From Chitinophaga pinensis DSM 2588 (lineage in GTDB: Bacteria > Bacteroidota > Bacteroidia > Chitinophagales > Chitinophagaceae): DNA of 64,000 bases. A model generated the notes under the pieces. That model had not been told where the DNA came from and did not search any database. It saw only the letters and a program-made list of their open reading frames with translations. Location of the stretch: positions 1,302,001 through 1,366,000 of the forward strand of contig NC_013132.1 of assembly GCF_000024005.1 (NCBI RefSeq). The letters run 5' to 3'. Positions within the stretch are counted from its first letter, which is position 1. Every line of letters starts with the position of its first letter. This document shows, one piece after another, positions 18,993 through 27,150 of the stretch. A program made the position numbers and the translations under genes.

Positions 18993-20405
18993 ATGAAGAA
19001 ATCACTTTTTTATATACTTATTGCTGCTTTGCTTCCCTTCCTGGCATCCTGCTTCAAGGATAAAGGGAACTATGATTATGTAAAAGTCGATGAGCCGGTT
19101 ATCTCTAATCTGGATACAGCATATACTGTTTTAACAGGAGATAGTCTGATCATCGAACCGAAGATTGTACTCCCGGGCGGCAGAACGGACATGACCTGCC
19201 ACTGGATGATACAGATCCCATCTGAAGCCCGATCAGATGATTATGATGGTCCTGCATTGAGAATCCTGTACGGTCTTGGCTCTAACAGATACAGCTGTAT
19301 ATTCACTGTGAAAGACAATACGACCGGGATGAAGTATTTCTACGAATTCGTCATCAATGGTAAAACAGAGTTTACTTCAGGTACATTGGTACTCTCCGAT
19401 GAAGGCGGACAAGCGAAGCTTTCTTTTGTTAAGCCAGACGGTTCGGTAAAACCTGATCTGTATCCGGCGATCAATGGAGAAAACCTGGGTACAAATCCGT
19501 TGCAGATAGTACCATTGCGCAACCAGTATTACCTGAATGTGACGCTGTCTTATTGGATAGTATGTGCCGGAGGTACTAACCCGGCTGTGCAGATCAGTCC
19601 TGATGATCTGAAGCGTATGAAATACCTGAAAGAGAATTTTTACGATCCACCGGGAGATATACATCCTGCATATTTTCAGAAGTTGCTGGATGGAACTACG
19701 ACTGCTGTGATGAATGATAAGTTGTACTTCGGAACAGTGGAAACAGCGCCGTTCGGTACCTATTATGGCTATTTCAGTAATCCGATCGCAGGTGATTACA
19801 ACCTGTCCGGAGACCTTGTCTTTACCAGCAATGACAAGGGCTTGTACTACCTGGGTTTTGACAAGGTGAAAAAACGTTTCCTGCGTTTTGACCGTACGAC
19901 CTATTTCGGTATCAATTATACACAGGAGGATTCCCTGTTCAATCCAAAGGACCTGAAAATGGACCTGCTTGACATGGAGAAGATCACAGAAAATGATGTA
20001 TACGCCTTTTGTGACAGCGTTGGCAAGACTTATGAACTGAAGTTCGCCCTGAACTTCCTGGAGGGAAATTCCCGCTTTAAAACCATCTATAAAAGGAAGT
20101 TTAAGGGAGATAGTCTGATGACGGACCAAACTAAATGGCAATCCTCTGCTTTAGGCGTATTTTATTTTACCTCTCATGATAAAATCTATCGCTACAATCC
20201 GCTGAATCAGGAGATCAAACAACTGGATGCGAATTTCGGTGGTAAAGATGTAACCATGATCAAAGTGATGGATGAGGTGAACAAACTGATTGCGGGTACA
20301 GATGGCAGTTATTATACCCTTGATATAAGTACCGGGAAGAACGGCAATATTCTTAATCAGACGCATGGTCTCCCCGGAAAAGTAGTCGACGTTTTTATAC
20401 GATGA
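18993..20405 (+). CDS. PKD-like family lipoprotein
   Basis: A 470-residue lipoprotein with lipobox at C20 (F-L-A-S-C-F-K-D-K-G-N-Y-D-Y). The first part (about residues 30-120) is a PKD/Ig-like fold seen in the PKD-like lipoproteins that follow DUF4843 in Bacteroidetes uptake units. The rest is beta-rich with blade-like spacing (Y-F-G-T-V-E-T-A, L-V-F-T-S-N-D-K-G-L-Y-Y-L), perhaps a propeller. Likely a surface-exposed accessory binding protein. It ends the unit; a strong terminator follows about 55 bases downstream. Confidence 0.8.
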   Translation: MKKSLFYILIAALLPFLASCFKDKGNYDYVKVDEPVISNLDTAYTVLTGDSLIIEPKIVLPGGRTDMTCHWMIQIPSEARSDDYDGPALRILYGLGSNRYSCIFTVKDNTTGMKYFYEFVINGKTEFTSGTLVLSDEGGQAKLSFVKPDGSVKPDLYPAINGENLGTNPLQIVPLRNQYYLNVTLSYWIVCAGGTNPAVQISPDDLKRMKYLKENFYDPPGDIHPAYFQKLLDGTTTAVMNDKLYFGTVETAPFGTYYGYFSNPIAGDYNLSGDLVFTSNDKGLYYLGFDKVKKRFLRFDRTTYFGINYTQEDSLFNPKDLKMDLLDMEKITENDVYAFCDSVGKTYELKFALNFLEGNSRFKTIYKRKFKGDSLMTDQTKWQSSALGVFYFTSHDKIYRYNPLNQEIKQLDANFGGKDVTMIKVMDEVNKLIAGTDGSYYTLDISTGKNGNILNQTHGLPGKVVDVFIR

Positions 20406-20460
20406 TAGCATCTACAACTATCCAGAAGCCCTGTTGAACCAACCATTACAAAAAACGGAA

Positions 20461-20493
20461 CGCCCCGCGATTCAATCGTGGGGCGCTGTTTTT
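20461..20493. terminator. Bidirectional terminator after the SusC/SusD unit
   Basis: CGCCCCGCGAT and ATCGTGGGGCG form an 11-bp stem with one G.T pair and a 3-base loop. T-runs follow on the plus strand (TGTTTTTCC) and on the minus strand, serving both convergent genes. Confidence 0.85.
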
Positions 20494-20507
20494 CCAAAAG
20501 AAACAGA

Positions 20508-20975
20508 TTATTTGCAATCTCCTTTTACGAAAGGAGTTTCCTCATATTTCAGCTTGGTCAGGTCTTTTTCGAATACAGGCACTCCCTCTTTATCAAAAGA
20601 GGATGGAATAGCCTCTGATACCTGGTTATTTTCCAGTTTGAACACGACAGGTCTTACACTGGTCTGGCCCTCACTCATAAAGCGATATTCTGCCTCAATG
20701 ATGTTGTTATTGATCGTACCGGTAATAGTACCCAGGTTTTTGTCTTTTTCAAAGAGACGGTACTCCAGATGTCCATTGATAACTTCATTGTCTGTTTCAA
20801 ACTGCAGATAAGAAGTATCCTTACCAGAGATACGGGTAAAGCATTGAGGACCTGCTGCTACCATCGCCGGGGCGGTAACAGTGCTGTCTTTCCCTTCCGT
20901 TTCGGAACTTGTACTGGCAGATTGTTGACAACTTAGCATGGTCAGTAAGGCGGCAGCTACAAAATATAGTTTCAT
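20508..20975 (-). CDS. Small lipoprotein, function unknown
   Basis: About 155 residues from the ATG at 20975, chosen because it puts the lipoprotein signal peptide (A-A-A-L-L-T-M-L-S-C, C16) at the start. After a serine/threonine-rich linker the mature part has beta-strand character (Y-L-Q-F-E-T-D-N-E-V-I-N-G-H-L-E-Y-R-L-F-E-K-D-K-N and G-T-I-T-G-T-I-N-N). I do not recognise a named domain. It converges with the PKD-like gene and is followed by the bidirectional terminator. Confidence 0.7.
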   Translation of the reverse strand: MKLYFVAAALLTMLSCQQSASTSSETEGKDSTVTAPAMVAAGPQCFTRISGKDTSYLQFETDNEVINGHLEYRLFEKDKNLGTITGTINNNIIEAEYRFMSEGQTSVRPVVFKLENNQVSEAIPSSFDKEGVPVFEKDLTKLKYEETPFVKGDCK

Positions 20976-21036
20976 GTGACTGGTTTTTGCCTTATAGAAC
21001 GAATAGTGTGCCAAGGAGTTACTTTATTATGTTAAT

Positions 21037-21435
21037 TTATTTCCCCCAGAAACGGTCCTCCTGTTCCAGGTCACTGGAATAGATCTTTGCCTTGACAATC
21101 TTGCCCGCTGTAACGGTATAAACGTCAATGTTATCCACATCGAGTCTGTCTCCTGCTGCCCCTTCGGCTGTCCATTGGATAAGGCAGGCCACGCTGTTGC
21201 CGCTGACCGCGATATCCTTGATCTTTGTCAGTGAGAGGGTATTATTGGTATGGGCAAACATGCCACCTACCATCTGGAATACCTCATTAATATCCTTTTT
21301 AAAGCCGGAAAAGCGGTTTTCACCAGGTTGTTCCCATTCTACGGCTGGATCGAGTAAAGCTGCCAGTGTCTGATTGTCTCCCTGCTGTACTGCTGTCAGG
21401 AATTGCGTTACTATCTGTTTTGCCTGATTTTCCAT
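21037..21435 (-). CDS. SnoaL/NTF2-like small protein
   Basis: A 132-residue protein with the NTF2-like fold pattern: N-terminal helix V-T-Q-F-L-T-A-V-Q-Q-G-D, then L-L-D-P-A-V-E-W and later strands V-A-C-L-I-Q-W-T-A-E-G and V-Y-T-V-T-A-G-K-I-V-K-A-K-I-Y. The family includes polyketide cyclases, isomerases and many uncharacterised stress proteins, so no reaction is assigned. It is divergent from the AraC-family gene starting about 100 bases away, which may control it. Confidence 0.8.
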   Translation of the reverse strand: MENQAKQIVTQFLTAVQQGDNQTLAALLDPAVEWEQPGENRFSGFKKDINEVFQMVGGMFAHTNNTLSLTKIKDIAVSGNSVACLIQWTAEGAAGDRLDVDNIDVYTVTAGKIVKAKIYSSDLEQEDRFWGK

Positions 21436-21539
21436 GTTGTTTGTTTTTATTTAGTTGATTGTTTACTGCAAAACTATTCCTGATAAGCGGGGCGCTTATT
21501 ATCTTTATGCGACAAACAATTACCATTTCGCGACATACT

Positions 21540-22535
21540 ATGGAGAATATGCGCAGGCGTTTTGTACTGAACCTGATTGCGTATGCCGCTTTACGTGACG
21601 TACCCGCTACGCAGTTATGCCGGCTGGCTGGTATAGACATGGCGGTATTACAGCGTACCGAAGACTATGTTGTCAGTCATCATCAGCTGAATAGTCTCTG
21701 GCGGGAGGCCAGTGCGCTGGCCGATGATATACTGTTCGGACTACATTTTGGCGAGTCCCTGCAATTATCAGCGCTGGGGATAGTAGGTGAAATTATCAGG
21801 ACCAGCGAAACTGTCGGACAGGCAGTGGAACAGGCGGCAGCATTGGCACATCTGCTTACTGATCTGTTGCGTGTTACGGTTGACCGTACCCCGTCTCATT
21901 TTATCATCCGCTTTCTGCCTTTGACGGAACGTACGGACCTGTTTGTATTCAGACAGACACTCGAACTGTTTATGGTCTTTGTCGTACACGAACTGGACGG
22001 ATTGTTGTTGCGTAAAGTGAAACCGGTATCGGTGCGATTGCCTTACAGGGTAGAGCAGGAAAGCGAGTATACACGTGTGTTTCGCTGCGAGATAGAAAAG
22101 AGTGCGGAGGAGTATGCATTGGTATTTGACAATCACTACTGGACAGAACCACTGCTCAGTGCAAATTATGAAATACAACGTACGTTGCTGCAGAATGTTG
22201 CAGCGAATAACAGCACAGCAGGCGATTCATTTAAAGAAAAGATACATCAGTATCTGCTGACCAATGCCTATCTTGGCATCCGGTCCCTGAGTGAGATCGC
22301 TGCCAATTTTAATGTCAGTCCGAGAACACTGCAACGTAAACTGAAAGAAGAAGGTATCAGCTACCAGGATGTAGCAGATGAAGTCAGAAAATCATTGGCC
22401 ATACATTATCTTGAAGAAGGTGATTATCCCGTTAAAACGATCTCCTATATGCTGGGATATAATGAACTGAGCGCATTTACAAGAGCTTTTAAAAGATGGA
22501 CAGGTAAAACGCCTGTCAGTTATCAGAAGAATTAA
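21540..22535 (+). CDS. AraC-family transcriptional regulator (Arabinose_bd-type N-terminal domain)
   Basis: About 331 residues from the ATG at 21540. An in-frame ATG at 21507 is possible, but a TATCTTTA box near 21496 could be the -7 element and then only the later ATG would be translated. The N-terminal two thirds match the arabinose-binding-like domain of the OruR/ToxR-type AraC subgroup (R-L-A-G-I-D-M then F-G-L-H-F-G-E-S-L). The C-terminal 100 residues hold two helix-turn-helix units (L-S-E-I-A-A-N-F-N-V-S-P-R-T-L-Q-R-K-L and F-T-R-A-F-K-R-W-T-G-K-T-P). It is divergent from the NTF2-like gene. The effector is unknown. Confidence 0.87.
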   Translation: MENMRRRFVLNLIAYAALRDVPATQLCRLAGIDMAVLQRTEDYVVSHHQLNSLWREASALADDILFGLHFGESLQLSALGIVGEIIRTSETVGQAVEQAAALAHLLTDLLRVTVDRTPSHFIIRFLPLTERTDLFVFRQTLELFMVFVVHELDGLLLRKVKPVSVRLPYRVEQESEYTRVFRCEIEKSAEEYALVFDNHYWTEPLLSANYEIQRTLLQNVAANNSTAGDSFKEKIHQYLLTNAYLGIRSLSEIAANFNVSPRTLQRKLKEEGISYQDVADEVRKSLAIHYLEEGDYPVKTISYMLGYNELSAFTRAFKRWTGKTPVSYQKN

Positions 22536-22571
22536 ATAACAGGTCCTACTTACTATTATAACAACTATACT

Positions 22572-22979
22572 ATGGAAGCTAACAAGCCGATTGGCTGGTA
22601 TCTGAAAGAAGCAGACAAACGTATTACTGCTTTTCTAAACGATGAATTCGCAGATCTTTCCATTTCCCGTCATCACTGGTTGATCATGCAGCGGATAGCA
22701 GAACAGGAAAGTATTATTACCTGGGAGTTTTTCCAGGAAATAAAGTCGACGGTCAATGCACAACAATTCGGCGAGATCATACAGTCAATGCTAGATCGTG
22801 GTTGGGTCACGGTTTCAGCAGAAGATAAATGCGCCTTCACTGCGGAAGGAAGGGGAGCGTATCAGCAGATAGGAAGCATACAGCAGGAGCGGTCTGGCCG
22901 GATGTTAAACGGTATCACCGAAGCGGAGTATAATCTGATGATCAGCGTATTGAACAGAATAATCGTGAATATAGGGTAA
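22572..22979 (+). CDS. MarR-like winged-helix protein
   Basis: A 135-residue protein with MarR-like layout: N-terminal helix W-Y-L-K-E-A-D-K-R-I, a recognition region around Q-Q-F-G-E-I-I-Q-S-M-L-D-R-G-W-V, a wing (S-A-E-D-K-C-A-F-T-A-E-G-R) and a C-terminal dimerisation helix. It starts 36 bases after the AraC gene and may be co-transcribed. Its ligand and targets are not visible. The match is by fold pattern only. Confidence 0.65.
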   Translation: MEANKPIGWYLKEADKRITAFLNDEFADLSISRHHWLIMQRIAEQESIITWEFFQEIKSTVNAQQFGEIIQSMLDRGWVTVSAEDKCAFTAEGRGAYQQIGSIQQERSGRMLNGITEAEYNLMISVLNRIIVNIG

Positions 22980-23005
22980 CAGTGCATACAGCAGGTAAAA
23001 ACTGT

Positions 23006-23036
23006 TTTGGCTGTAATTGATTAATCGATACTTTTG
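23006..23036 (+). promoter_or_regulatory. Bacteroidetes promoter TTTG-N19-TACTTTTG
   Basis: A textbook pair for the Bacteroidetes primary sigma factor: TTTG at 23006-23009, 19 bases, then TACTTTTG at 23029-23036. The start codon of the small acidic protein is at 23083, giving a leader of about 40 bases. Confidence 0.75.
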
Positions 23037-23082
23037 TCTGGTCCCTGTAGGACTTCTAATGTTAAAATAAAACAATATTAAT

Positions 23083-23364
23083 ATGGCAAAGTTACCCAAG
23101 TTTATGATTGCTGATGATCCTGTTACGGATCCTGACAATGAGTATATCTTCCACACAGAGCAACCCCGTTTCTTCGCTAAACGTGTTGATGAAGACGAGG
23201 AAAACGGTCATATTGATATCGTTGCTGAACTGGACAACGTGGATGAGTTCTTTAAGAACGATCCAGGTAAGAAGGACGAGTTACTTGAACAGCTGGAAGA
23301 ATGGTACTATTCTTATCTTGAGTGGCTGGAAGAAGACGAGTTTGAAGAAGATGATGAAGAATAG
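23083..23364 (+). CDS. Small very acidic protein, function unknown
   Basis: A 93-residue cytoplasmic protein with no signal peptide. It begins M-A-K-L-P-K-F-M-I-A-D-D-P-V-T-D-P-D-N-E-Y-I-F-H-T and ends in a run of acidic residues (E-E-D-E-F-E-E-D-D-E-E); D and E make up over a third of it. It has a good promoter of its own and is followed by a hairpin, so it is a single, probably well-expressed gene. I recognise no domain; acidic proteins of this kind may bind basic partners, but there is no evidence here. Confidence 0.75.
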   Translation: MAKLPKFMIADDPVTDPDNEYIFHTEQPRFFAKRVDEDEENGHIDIVAELDNVDEFFKNDPGKKDELLEQLEEWYYSYLEWLEEDEFEEDDEE

Positions 23365-23390
23365 CCGGACGATATTTTATGTTATAGTGC

Positions 23391-23417
23391 AGAAAGTCAG
23401 CAATTTGCTGACTTTCT
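23391..23417 (+). terminator. Hairpin after the acidic protein gene
   Basis: AGAAAGTCAGCA and TGCTGACTTTCT form a perfect 12-bp stem with a 3-base loop, followed by ACGTTTAAT rather than a pure T-run. A terminator is the simplest reading. Confidence 0.65.
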
Positions 23418-23436
23418 ACGTTTAATACCCTTTCCC

Positions 23437-24225
23437 ATGACCGAATTAAACTTATACCAGGTAGACGCATTCACCACAGATATTTTCGGTGGTAATCCTG
23501 CCTGCGTTATTCCCCTGGAAAGATGGCTGCCGGATGAACAGTTGTTGCTGCTCGCACGGGAGAATGCTGTGGCTGAGACCGCATTTTTCATTCCGCAGGA
23601 AGAGGGTTTTGCCTTACGCTGGTTTACCCCGGAAATAGAAATGGATCTGTGTGGTCACGCTACCCTGGCATCAGCACATGTGATTAAAACTTTTCTTAAT
23701 TATAACAAAGACAGTATACTGTTTACTTCTGCCAGCGGACCTTTAAAAGTGACTTTCAGCGGAGCGCGTTATGTACTGGATTTTCCTTCCAGGAAACCGG
23801 TAGCGGCGACATTGCCTGATGTGATTAGCCGTTCGCTGAGTAAGCAACCGCAGGAGGTATTAAAAGCGAGAGATTATGTACTGGTATATGCACATGAACA
23901 GGATATCCGGGATATAGAGATAGACCGGCAGATCCTGGATCAGATTAATCTTGATCCGGGAGGGGTTATTGTCACGGCACCAGGTGAGCATTGTGACTTT
24001 GTATCCCGCTTTTTTACCCCGCAGGCATCTATACTGGAAGATCCGGTGACAGGCTCTGCGCATTGTTCGCTGATTCCTTACTGGAGTGAAAAACTGGGTA
24101 AAAAGGAGCTGAATGCCCTGCAATTGTCTAAGCGTCTGGGTACGTTGTTCTGTACCGATAATGGAGAACGGGTGCTGATAGCAGGGAATGCCCGTACCTA
24201 TTCGGCGGGTAAATGCTGGATATAG
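23437..24225 (+). CDS. PhzF family isomerase/epimerase
   Basis: A 262-residue protein of the phenazine-biosynthesis PhzF fold (two similar half-barrels as in diaminopimelate epimerase). Motifs: Q-V-D-A-F-T at the start, G-N-P-A-C-V, A-R-E-N-A-V-A-E-T-A-F with the conserved catalytic glutamate, D-L-C-G-H-A-T-L-A and D-P-V-T-G-S-A-H-C. No other phenazine gene is present, so this is one of the many PhzF-like proteins with unknown substrate. Stands alone between two hairpin/promoter regions. Confidence 0.9.
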   Translation: MTELNLYQVDAFTTDIFGGNPACVIPLERWLPDEQLLLLARENAVAETAFFIPQEEGFALRWFTPEIEMDLCGHATLASAHVIKTFLNYNKDSILFTSASGPLKVTFSGARYVLDFPSRKPVAATLPDVISRSLSKQPQEVLKARDYVLVYAHEQDIRDIEIDRQILDQINLDPGGVIVTAPGEHCDFVSRFFTPQASILEDPVTGSAHCSLIPYWSEKLGKKELNALQLSKRLGTLFCTDNGERVLIAGNARTYSAGKCWI

Positions 24226-24314
24226 CCAACCTTTTGTTGCAGATGGCTTTGTGAATGTATAAGCTCCGGAGATAAATCAATGATTTTTTACAATTCCAGG
24301 CTCCTGACGGTCGC

Positions 24315-24322
24315 TAGTTTTG
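24315..24322 (+). promoter_or_regulatory. -7 box TAGTTTTG before the SnoaL-like gene
   Basis: TAGTTTTG fits TAnnTTTG and lies 13 bases before the ATG at 24336. No TTTG -33 element is seen. Confidence 0.45.
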
Positions 24323-24335
24323 TGGAAAACAAACG

Positions 24336-24827
24336 ATGAAATTTTTAGTAATCCTGTCGGCTGTAATAGTAATGCCTTTATTATCAGCAGCACAGACATT
24401 AAAACAAACGGAGCTTATCATGAATAACAAAGCAGTAGTCAGTAAAATGTATGAAGCCGTCCTTAATAAAAGGGATATCTCCAATGTATCTCGGTTCGTT
24501 TCAGATGCCTATCCGGGTACATTCGGACAGCAATTACAACCATTGTTAGCGGCCTTTCCGGACGCGCAATGGGTAATTAAAGATATGGTGGCCGAAGGTA
24601 ATAAAGTGGTTGTATTCCAGGAATTTCAGGGTACGCACAAAGGAACCTATCAACGCATTCCGGCTACAGGGAAATATGTGACAGGGCCGGGTATCGTAAA
24701 ATACGAAATGAAAGACGGAAAGATTATCAGTAGCGCTGTATTAACGGATCGGCTGGGCTTTCTGGAGGCATTAGGTGTAATGATCCCTACCGATAATAGC
24801 GGCAATCCTGCCATTAACAACAAATAA
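24336..24827 (+). CDS. Exported SnoaL-like (ester cyclase family) protein
   Basis: A 163-residue protein with a signal peptide (L-V-I-L-S-A-V-I-V-M-P-L-L-S-A-A-Q) followed by an NTF2-like domain: N-N-K-A-V-V-S-K-M-Y-E-A-V-L-N-K, F-P-D-A-Q-W-V-I-K-D-M-V-A-E-G and G-T-H-K-G-T-Y-Q-R-I-P-A-T-G-K. This resembles the SnoaL-like ester cyclase group, which often acts on small polyketide-like molecules, but an exported member is not assigned a reaction. Convergent with the lipoprotein gene 12 bases downstream. Confidence 0.8.
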   Translation: MKFLVILSAVIVMPLLSAAQTLKQTELIMNNKAVVSKMYEAVLNKRDISNVSRFVSDAYPGTFGQQLQPLLAAFPDAQWVIKDMVAEGNKVVVFQEFQGTHKGTYQRIPATGKYVTGPGIVKYEMKDGKIISSAVLTDRLGFLEALGVMIPTDNSGNPAINNK

Positions 24828-24839
24828 ATCACTAATGCA

Positions 24840-25463
24840 TTACCTGATCTCACTGATCGGATAGATGTTGAAAAGCCTGCCGGGAGGTGGCAGATAATAG
24901 AAGCCTTCTTTTGCCACTTTCCGGAATGCTACATCATTTTGCTGGGCGCTTACTTTATACAATGAATCAGCTTCATAGCGATAAATACCCGTGCCGTTCA
25001 CCGATGGTTTTTTACTGGCGCCAGCAGGTTTTTGATTCGCTTCATAAGTGATTTTTTTCTTGTTAAAACGCACATAAAACCACATACCATCTTCAAAACT
25101 ATTACTGAATGTATCACTTGGTAATAACAAGGTATATTGGATGATGGTGGAATCGCTCAGAAGGGTGGCGTTCCGGGCTAATGCATAATATTGTGTTTGA
25201 CCACCATTCCATTTTTCCAGAATAACATTGTCAGGAATCATACAATAGCGTCTTCCATCAATAGGGGCATTCGCAACATATCCTACATGTGTATCCTGTA
25301 CGATCAGCGTATCAATACGGAAATGCTTTCTGAGTTCCGCAATGTCTTTTTTACTAAGCGGAGTATAGCATGACGTATGCTGCGTTGTGCTGTCCGTACT
25401 TGCCAGGGTAGCGCAACCAGTGACAAACAGTATGATGAATAACAAAGGGATACTTACTTTCAT
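24840..25463 (-). CDS. Lipoprotein, function unknown
   Basis: About 207 residues from the ATG at 25463, which places the lipobox (F-V-T-G-C, C17) correctly. The mature protein has beta-strand-rich text with many Y and T (Y-Y-A-L-A-R-N-A-T-L-L-S-D-S-T-I-I-Q-Y-T-L-L-L). No domain recognised. It is divergent from the nitrilase-family gene and has no partner on its own strand. Confidence 0.7.
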   Translation of the reverse strand: MKVSIPLLFIILFVTGCATLASTDSTTQHTSCYTPLSKKDIAELRKHFRIDTLIVQDTHVGYVANAPIDGRRYCMIPDNVILEKWNGGQTQYYALARNATLLSDSTIIQYTLLLPSDTFSNSFEDGMWFYVRFNKKKITYEANQKPAGASKKPSVNGTGIYRYEADSLYKVSAQQNDVAFRKVAKEGFYYLPPPGRLFNIYPISEIR

Positions 25464-25512
25464 ATGTTTGGGATATCTATGAATATACAACAAAGTATAT
25501 TGCCATATTCTA

Positions 25513-25520
25513 TAATTTTG
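25513..25520 (+). promoter_or_regulatory. -7 box TAATTTTG before the nitrilase-family gene
   Basis: TAATTTTG matches TAnnTTTG and lies 20 bases before the ATG at 25541, the usual distance in this window. Confidence 0.5.
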
Positions 25521-25540
25521 CCGGCTTATAAACCATCTTT

Positions 25541-26332
25541 ATGAAAGTCGCATTAGCATCACCTCCTTTCCCGAAGTCCTTACAGGATGGATTGTTCTGG
25601 CTTGAAAAGCTGGTAAAAGAAGCAGCTGCTGCAAGCGCTGCAATTATCTGTTTCCCGGAATCATATCTGCCAGGTTATCCCGGTATGGGATATGCACCGG
25701 AAGACCGCTCCCGGAAATCTTTATTGCACGCTTTGGCCAAGGTATGCGACATTGCGGCAGAACATGCGATTACGATCATTGTACCGATGGATTGGTATAT
25801 AGACGAGCAACTGGTCAATCTTGCCTTTGTGGTTTCTGCAAAAGGAGAGGTATTAGGGTATCAGACGAAAAATCAGCTGGATCCTACGGAAGATGAGCTC
25901 TGGACAGCTGGTACTACCCGCAGTATTTTTGACGTGAACGGTGTGAAGTTTGGTATTACAATTTGTCATGAAGGATTCCGTTATCCTGAATCTGTCAGAT
26001 GGGCTGCACAGCAGGATGCAAAGATTGTATTCATGCCTCATTTTGGTGGCAGTGAAACAGCCGGGCCGGAATTGAAAGAATGGGGAGCGAAGGAAAATCC
26101 TTATTACGAAAAGGCTGTAATGCTTCGGGCAATGGAAAATACAATTTATACAGCCAGTTCCAATTATGCCTCCCCTTATACGGATGCAGCATCCACATTA
26201 GTGGCTCCTGACGGCTCCTGTGTCGCACATGAAGCATATGGCCGAGTAGGTGTTGTTGTGGCTGAAATCGATCCGGAAAAGGCTAGCGGATTACTGGCAA
26301 AACGATTTAAAAATGCACTCTATCATTCCTGA
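25541..26332 (+). CDS. Carbon-nitrogen hydrolase (nitrilase superfamily)
   Basis: A 263-residue enzyme with the complete nitrilase triad: E40 in C-F-P-E-S-Y, K110 in G-Y-Q-T-K-N-Q-L and C142 in I-T-I-C-H-E-G-F-R-Y-P-E. It will hydrolyse a carbon-nitrogen bond in an amide, nitrile or carbamoyl compound in the cytoplasm; the R-Y-P-E after the nucleophile is common in the amidase branches. The exact substrate cannot be read. Single gene, followed by an inverted repeat shared with the convergent lipoprotein gene. Confidence 0.9.
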   Translation: MKVALASPPFPKSLQDGLFWLEKLVKEAAAASAAIICFPESYLPGYPGMGYAPEDRSRKSLLHALAKVCDIAAEHAITIIVPMDWYIDEQLVNLAFVVSAKGEVLGYQTKNQLDPTEDELWTAGTTRSIFDVNGVKFGITICHEGFRYPESVRWAAQQDAKIVFMPHFGGSETAGPELKEWGAKENPYYEKAVMLRAMENTIYTASSNYASPYTDAASTLVAPDGSCVAHEAYGRVGVVVAEIDPEKASGLLAKRFKNALYHS

Positions 26333-26411
26333 TGGAAACAGTAATTCTACTGAACCCCTGCTGCATGAAATAATAGTAATTTATAGCTGTCACCGCTTTC
26401 AGATATAGCCC

Positions 26412-26491
26412 AGACTATACTTAGACTATACTTATCTTACGTTAATGCTACGTTGAAAAGGGAGCACTATGGTAAGATAAGTATAGTCTGA
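26412..26491. repeat. Inverted repeat with tandem 11-mers
   Basis: AGACTATACTT occurs twice in tandem (26412-26422, 26423-26433) and is followed by ATCTTAC. The 18 bases at 26423-26440 recur as a perfect inverted copy at 26472-26489, with a 31-base spacer between. It lies between two convergent genes and could serve as a transcription end signal, but it lacks a T-run and is larger than the terminators elsewhere in the window. Confidence 0.85.
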
Positions 26492-26540
26492 CTATATAAG
26501 AGAAAGACTTATTAGGAATACCTTGTTAGTCAGTCAGGTT

Positions 26541-27032
26541 TTATTCTTCTCTGGTGAAAATGAGCACTTCACCTGCATCAGGATCACCTAATGTGATAAT
26601 AATATCATAGGGTGGTTTATTACCCATAAATCCGATACTGGTATATTGTTTATTGAAATTTGTTAATCCGATACCCCAATGTGTCTCCACATTTGATCCG
26701 TTATCCACATTGCCCACACTTTCAATATTCCATTTTCCTTTAACAGAGATATTACCCCTGATCCGTTTTGGGGAACTGTTTACTTTTTCGGGGAAGACGT
26801 CGGGCATATCACAGATCGTATAGGTGCCGTTTTTTCTTAATTCGATATAACTCTCCTGTCCGGCCTTATTGACGGTATCCTGCGATACAGTTTGTTCGCT
26901 GAATCTGTAAGTGCCAATGAGATCTTCGAAGTCAGGTTTATGCGTCGTGTACTTATGTGCGTATGGATCATACTGACATGCTGAGTAGAATAATAGTAAA
27001 ACAATAAGAAACAGGGATTTGTGAAATGTCAT
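26541..27032 (-). CDS. Lipoprotein, function unknown
   Basis: A 163-residue lipoprotein (lipobox Y-S-A-C, C19). The mature part has a lipocalin-like flavour: D-L-I-G-T-Y-R-F-S-E near the start, then Y-I-E-L-R-K-N-G-T-Y-T-I and G-K-W-N-I-E, a pattern of short beta strands beginning with G-x-Y/W. No named family recognised with confidence. Convergent with the nitrilase gene. Confidence 0.7.
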   Translation of the reverse strand: MTFHKSLFLIVLLLFYSACQYDPYAHKYTTHKPDFEDLIGTYRFSEQTVSQDTVNKAGQESYIELRKNGTYTICDMPDVFPEKVNSSPKRIRGNISVKGKWNIESVGNVDNGSNVETHWGIGLTNFNKQYTSIGFMGNKPPYDIIITLGDPDAGEVLIFTREE

Positions 27033-27150
27033 AAACGGGAATTGTCGTGTTGAAAATGGCTAACGTTGTTTCAAAGGTAAGAATTACCATTTTTTCCGTC
27101 TTGATTATGGAATTTTTTTAATCTGAGCATCCTGTGTCAAACTGATACCC

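Noticed and set aside
19377..20141. A 254-codon frame on minus inside the PKD-like lipoprotein gene
   Set aside because: Antisense shadow of a gene with clear lipobox and operon context; no motif seen.
26412..26491. Inverted repeat considered as an IS end or MITE
   Set aside because: No target duplication at the borders, no transposase fragment, and the internal tandem 11-mers do not suit terminal repeats.
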